32,283 bases of DNA from Acinetobacter pollinis (GTDB lineage: Bacteria > Pseudomonadota > Gammaproteobacteria > Pseudomonadales > Moraxellaceae), in NCBI RefSeq assembly GCF_015627175.1, contig NZ_VTDQ01000025.1, positions 1-32,283 of the forward strand, written 5' to 3'. The notes beneath the pieces are model-generated. The model saw only the letters and a list, made by a program, of their open reading frames with translations, searched no databases and was not told the DNA's origin. A program made the position numbers and the translations under genes. Each line of letters starts with the position of its first letter. The first letter of the stretch is position 1. Shown piece by piece: positions 29,866 to 32,283 of the stretch.

Positions 29866-30332
29866 CCTATCTATTACTGGCTTTGAAGTACTGGCGAGAA
29901 TGCTTAATTGCATTACTCGCTTTTTTAATTTTGTGTCTGCTTATGATTTTGAATCATAAAGATCACAGCATTGAGAAACTGAAGCAAGAGCATATTAGTT
30001 ATGTGCAAACTCAAACTGAGCTTAACTTAAAAGCTCAGGTCGCAGCGCGTGAAAAAGAGAAAGAATATCAAAATCAAATCATTCTAGCTGAAAGGAATTA
30101 CAGTGAAAAAATTAAACAAATCTCACATGATGCTCGCATTGCTGAGTCTCATGCTAACAGCTTGTCAAAGCAACTTGCCACAGCAAACCAACGTCTGTCC
30201 ACAGCTACCCGAGAAGCTCAAACTGAATATGCCCAAAAGCTCTCAAACGTATTCGATCAGTGCGTCACAGAATATCGAAAAATGGCAGAAAGAGCTGATG
30301 GGCACGAAGCTGATGCAGAGCGAGTAAATTAA
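29862..30332 (+). CDS. Rz: Inner-membrane spanin Rz
   Basis: From ATG 29862 (GAGGTGA upstream) the product is 156 residues: one membrane helix (about residues 14-33, 'CLIALLAFLILCLLMILNH') and a long periplasmic coiled coil (about 40-140, rich in Gln, Lys, Glu and Ala). This is the standard i-spanin. With Rz1 it bridges the envelope and fuses inner and outer membranes in the last step of lysis. It overlaps the endolysin by 4 nt and fully contains Rz1 in another frame. Confidence 0.86.
   Translation: MTYLLLALKYWRECLIALLAFLILCLLMILNHKDHSIEKLKQEHISYVQTQTELNLKAQVAAREKEKEYQNQIILAERNYSEKIKQISHDARIAESHANSLSKQLATANQRLSTATREAQTEYAQKLSNVFDQCVTEYRKMAERADGHEADAERVN
30103..30327 (+). CDS. Rz1: Outer-membrane spanin lipoprotein Rz1, embedded in Rz
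   Basis: GTG 30103 has AAGGA 6-7 nt upstream and opens a 74-codon frame lying entirely inside Rz. The product starts 'MKKLNKSHMMLALLSLMLTA' with a lipobox LTA-Cys21, the mark of an exported lipoprotein. The mature part carries several Pro and Gln residues ('QSNLPQQTNVCPQLPEKL'), as in other Rz1 proteins. Full embedding with a lipobox is the classic o-spanin arrangement, so the gene is well supported despite its shared DNA. Confidence 0.85.
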   Translation: MKKLNKSHMMLALLSLMLTACQSNLPQQTNVCPQLPEKLKLNMPKSSQTYSISASQNIEKWQKELMGTKLMQSE

Positions 30333-30335
30333 AAA

Positions 30336-30935
30336 TTATTTAATAAAGATGTAACTTTTCAGTACCTCTATTATCTCTTCATTTAAATTACGAATACGTG
30401 TTATTTTGGCACGATGGTTTTTCGGGTCATCATTTATATTATCATGATAAGCCCATGCAATTGATGTAAGACATTGTTGATATTCAAGAATTTTCTCGTA
30501 AAGATCATTGTTTTTATCTAATTTTATGAACAGCATATATTGAGGTATATTAGAGTCTAAAATATTTGAAACATTATTTATTGATTTTAGAAAATCTATT
30601 ACGCTATATTGCTCACTTGCTAATAACCGAAAGTTAACTCCATCAAGTATTCTTCTTTCATTACAAAGTAATGCTGCAATAGCTGCAGCATGATTGGAAA
30701 AAATTTGTTTGTTATGCTGCTCTTTCCAATCATTAAATAAATGTGCAGCTATAATAGCTGCAGCTATAGTAGCTGCAGCTGAAGAAAAACTAACAGTATT
30801 GGATAAGGTGTCCTTTACAATTGTACAATTTTTAAATAAGTATAAGAATAAGAAGTTCAGAAATGCAAAAACTATAATCATCCATATAGTTTTCCAAAAT
30901 ATATTATCAATTGATTCTTTAATTTCTTTTTTCAT
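30336..30935 (-). CDS. Membrane protein of unknown function between lysis genes and integrase
   Basis: The 199-residue product has a hydrophobic N-terminal helix (about residues 14-34, 'TIWMIIVFAFLNFLFLYLFK'), a second Ala/Ile-rich one ('SSAAATIAAAIIAAHLFNDW', about 51-70), and a helical, charged cytoplasmic part of about 130 residues. It is AT-rich and runs opposite to the late operon, with the Rz stop only 3 bp away, and in the same direction as integrase. This is a typical site for a gene expressed in the lysogen. The two-helix plus soluble-domain plan is also that of some exclusion or abortive-infection proteins, but no motif proves it. Family not recognised. Confidence 0.7.
   Translation of the reverse strand: MKKEIKESIDNIFWKTIWMIIVFAFLNFLFLYLFKNCTIVKDTLSNTVSFSSAAATIAAAIIAAHLFNDWKEQHNKQIFSNHAAAIAALLCNERRILDGVNFRLLASEQYSVIDFLKSINNVSNILDSNIPQYMLFIKLDKNNDLYEKILEYQQCLTSIAWAYHDNINDDPKNHRAKITRIRNLNEEIIEVLKSYIFIK
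30740..30782. repeat. Short imperfect tandem repeat of AGCTGCAGCTAT inside the 30336 gene
   Basis: Units resembling AGCTGCAGCTAT, separated by AATAGC or AGTAGC, recur two to three times here. Each contains the palindrome AGCTGCAGCT. They encode the Ala/Ile-rich stretch of the second membrane helix, so the repeat could simply reflect that composition. Confidence 0.55.
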
Positions 30936-30985
30936 TATTTTTATCCATTAACCATGTATTTATAGTAAGTGATCAAGCCAATATA

Positions 30986-31999
30986 TTAATCGTCTAGCAT
31001 TTTAACTATATCTGAAACATTAGGGTTGTAATAAGTATTTACCAATACTTTAATTGTTTTATGACCTGTTATCTTGGCTAAAACTTCAACTGGTAGCTTT
31101 CTTGCATTTACCAGTCTTGTAATAGCTTCGTGTCTAGTATCATGAAAGTGTAAGTCATCTAAACCAACTTTGGCTTTTGTTCTCTCAAATTGCAGTCTAA
31201 AAGCATTTTCAGTTAGTGGAATTAGTCTATTGTCATTATGCGTTATAAGAGATAATAACTGCCGTGCTTGCTTGGTAAGAGGTACATCACGACTTTCACC
31301 ATTCTTTGTGTCTTCAAGATGGATATGATCGTCAAATATATGACTCTTACGTATTGCCAATATTTCACCACGTCTCATTGCAGTTTCTAACGCAAATAGG
31401 AACGCCCATGCAACATATTGGCCACTGGTCTTTGGTGAGCCCCCAATTTCGTAATTAAAACTTTCCAGTAGAAGTTCGATTTCACTCTGAAGTATTCGTC
31501 GATTTCTAGCTTTTGGTCTCTTAGGTTTCTTTAGTCCAAAGAATGGATTTGTATCAAGTAAAAATAATTCTTTATAAGCATAAGTGAATACAGCACTGTA
31601 GAGAGAAATTTCCTTTAGTACAGTTCCATCAGATACTTCTTTTTGTCTTTTATTGCGCCAGTGAGTTAGATCCTGTGCAGTAATATCTAAGATATTCTTT
31701 TGAGCAAGGCTGCCAAACTTTTTCTCAAAAGAGGAGAGTTGTTCTTTAATGTACTTTCTAGATTTCGTATCTTGACCATGTGCTTTGTAATACATGGAAA
31801 ATAAATCTTGAAAAGTTGTAACGACTTTCTTTTTTTCTTCGACTTCTTCTTTTGGGGTAGAGTTTGCCTCGATAGTACGATTCATAGCCCAATGTAAACA
31901 TTCTTGAGCAGTATCACGAGTACAGTATTCTCGTTTACCGTGAACAGTAATTGAAATAGACCAACTATTGCCACGTTGACGAGGCTTAGGTAATTTCAC
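30986..31999 (-). CDS. int: Tyrosine-recombinase integrase
   Basis: This 337-residue tyrosine recombinase has all the catalytic residues. Arg209 lies in 'LETAMRRGEIL', Lys232 in 'DTKNGESRDVPL', His286 and Arg289 in 'HFHDTRHEAIT', His313 in 'ITGHKTI', and nucleophile Tyr323 in 'NTYYNP'. The N-terminal 60 residues form the arm-binding domain and residues 60-165 the core-binding domain. The start is GTG 31999 with GGAG about 9 nt upstream. Between it and the tRNA-Val lie repeated elements likely to be arm-type binding sites. It integrates and, with an excision partner not seen here, excises the prophage. Confidence 0.92.
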   Translation of the reverse strand: MKLPKPRQRGNSWSISITVHGKREYCTRDTAQECLHWAMNRTIEANSTPKEEVEEKKKVVTTFQDLFSMYYKAHGQDTKSRKYIKEQLSSFEKKFGSLAQKNILDITAQDLTHWRNKRQKEVSDGTVLKEISLYSAVFTYAYKELFLLDTNPFFGLKKPKRPKARNRRILQSEIELLLESFNYEIGGSPKTSGQYVAWAFLFALETAMRRGEILAIRKSHIFDDHIHLEDTKNGESRDVPLTKQARQLLSLITHNDNRLIPLTENAFRLQFERTKAKVGLDDLHFHDTRHEAITRLVNARKLPVEVLAKITGHKTIKVLVNTYYNPNVSDIVKMLDD

Positions 32000-32056
32000 G
32001 CCTAAAACTCCATTTATTGATGAATTGTAAATTTATGTAAAAATAATACGTTATTT

Positions 32057-32083
32057 GAGCGCTACGTTTAATTTTAAGCGCTC
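32057..32083. promoter_or_regulatory. Inverted repeat upstream of int, possible operator
   Basis: GAGCGCT (32057-32063) and AGCGCTC (32077-32083) are perfect inverted arms around a 13-bp AT-rich spacer, with centres 20 bp apart (two helical turns). On the minus strand it lies over a weak promoter candidate (TTAAAC, 17 bp, TATTAT) for int. Such a site suits a dimeric regulator, but the binder is unknown. Confidence 0.4.
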
Positions 32084-32095
32084 GACACGATTTTT

Positions 32096-32126
32096 TGACA
32101 CAAATCCTGACACAATCATGACACAA
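32096..32126. repeat. Three direct TGACACAA repeats, candidate integrase arm sites
   Basis: TGACACAA occurs at 32096-32103, 32108-32115 and 32119-32126, spaced 12 and 11 bp, so all three face nearly the same side of the helix. A weaker match, CGACACGA, lies at 32083-32090. Closely spaced direct repeats between int and the attachment site are what arm-type integrase or excisionase sites look like. Function inferred. Confidence 0.6.
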
Positions 32127-32150
32127 AATAGGGTTTATTTGGATTATTTA

Positions 32151-32176
32151 ATGCAACAAATAAAACATATGCAACA
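32151..32176. repeat. Pair of direct ATGCAACA repeats near the att site
   Basis: ATGCAACA occurs at 32151-32158 and 32169-32176, 18 bp apart, between the TGACACAA array and the tRNA terminator. It may be a second set of recombination-protein sites. Confidence 0.35.
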
Positions 32177-32187
32177 TTTAAGAAATT

Positions 32188-32229
32188 AAAAAAGGGCTTA
32201 CAAGTCATTGAAATTGCTTGTAAACCCTT
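32188..32229 (-). terminator. Terminator of the tRNA-Val transcript
   Basis: On the minus strand, downstream of the tRNA 3' end, a 13-base inverted repeat with one mismatch (32192-32204 with 32217-32229) is followed by six Ts, which read as A on the plus strand at 32188-32193. Confidence 0.75.
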
Positions 32230-32238
32230 GTTTTATAT

Positions 32239-32283
32239 TGGTAGGCATATCCAGATTTGAACTGGAGACCTCTACGATGTCAA
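32239..32283 (-). tRNA. tRNA-Val (GAC), 3' part, cut by the window edge; likely attachment site
   Basis: Read on the minus strand, the window edge begins exactly at the anticodon loop TTGACAT (anticodon GAC). Then come the stem arm CGTAG, variable loop AGGTC, T stem TCCAG, loop TTCAAAT, T stem CTGGA, acceptor arm TATGCCT, A and CCA. The T stem pairs perfectly. The gene is the boundary beyond int. Tyrosine integrases often use tRNA 3' ends as attachment sites and restore the gene on integration, so the att core should overlap this tRNA. Confidence 0.88.

Noticed and set aside
32096..32126. TGACACAA repeats as a small CRISPR array
   Set aside because: Units are only 8 bp with 3-4 bp between them and there are no cas genes; arm-type sites by the integrase are a far better explanation.

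Overview
The window is the late half of an integrated lambda-like (siphovirus) prophage. It is cut at the left inside the early/regulatory region and ends at the right at the integrase gene and the 3' half of a host tRNA-Val(GAC) gene, which is the likely attachment site. The base composition is AT-rich, and the gene content and intergenic style suggest a gammaproteobacterial host, most likely Acinetobacter. The genus is an inference; no host protein-coding gene is present.

Layout. (1) 1-1359: end of the delayed-early region: a truncated gene, a tiny Cys-rich ORF, a small unknown gene, a PD-(D/E)XK nuclease-like gene and a Q-like antiterminator, mostly overlapping by 1-4 nt. (2) 1356-2004: about 645 bp with no long gene, starting with a strong late-promoter candidate that overlaps the Q stop codon. 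It holds three intrinsic terminators, a 27-codon hydrophobic ORF and two related folded modules whose upstream arms can compete with their own terminators. (3) 2005-4666: accessory genes (membrane protein, small ORFs, HNH-like nuclease, tentative NinB/Orf-like protein, unknown). (4) 4729-10958: packaging and head: TerS, TerL, DUF4055 portal, MuF-like protein, scaffold, major capsid. (5) 11007-14268: connector, neck and tail-tube genes, interrupted by an inverted DUF4236 membrane gene. (6) 14272-28943: tail: G and G-T chaperones with a GGGAAAG slippery site, a secreted accessory protein, a 1322-residue tape measure with an internal lysozyme-like segment, M, a fibre plus fibre-assembly pair, L (four-Cys), K (JAMM plus NlpC/P60), I, J and two J-linked unknowns. 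(7) 29031-30332: lysis: holin, SAR endolysin, Rz with Rz1 embedded in it. (8) 30336-32283, minus strand: membrane protein, tyrosine integrase, a repeat-rich att region, tRNA-Val.

How it works together. Q would load at the promoter at 1356-1391 and drive transcription through at least a dozen intrinsic terminators placed at module boundaries as far as lysis. Five genes look like cargo rather than virion parts: 2005, 12787 (minus), 15040, 30336 (minus) and the 27-codon ORF. They are the best places to look for lysogenic conversion or superinfection-exclusion functions. The least explained stretch is the post-Q non-coding region at 1390-1960.
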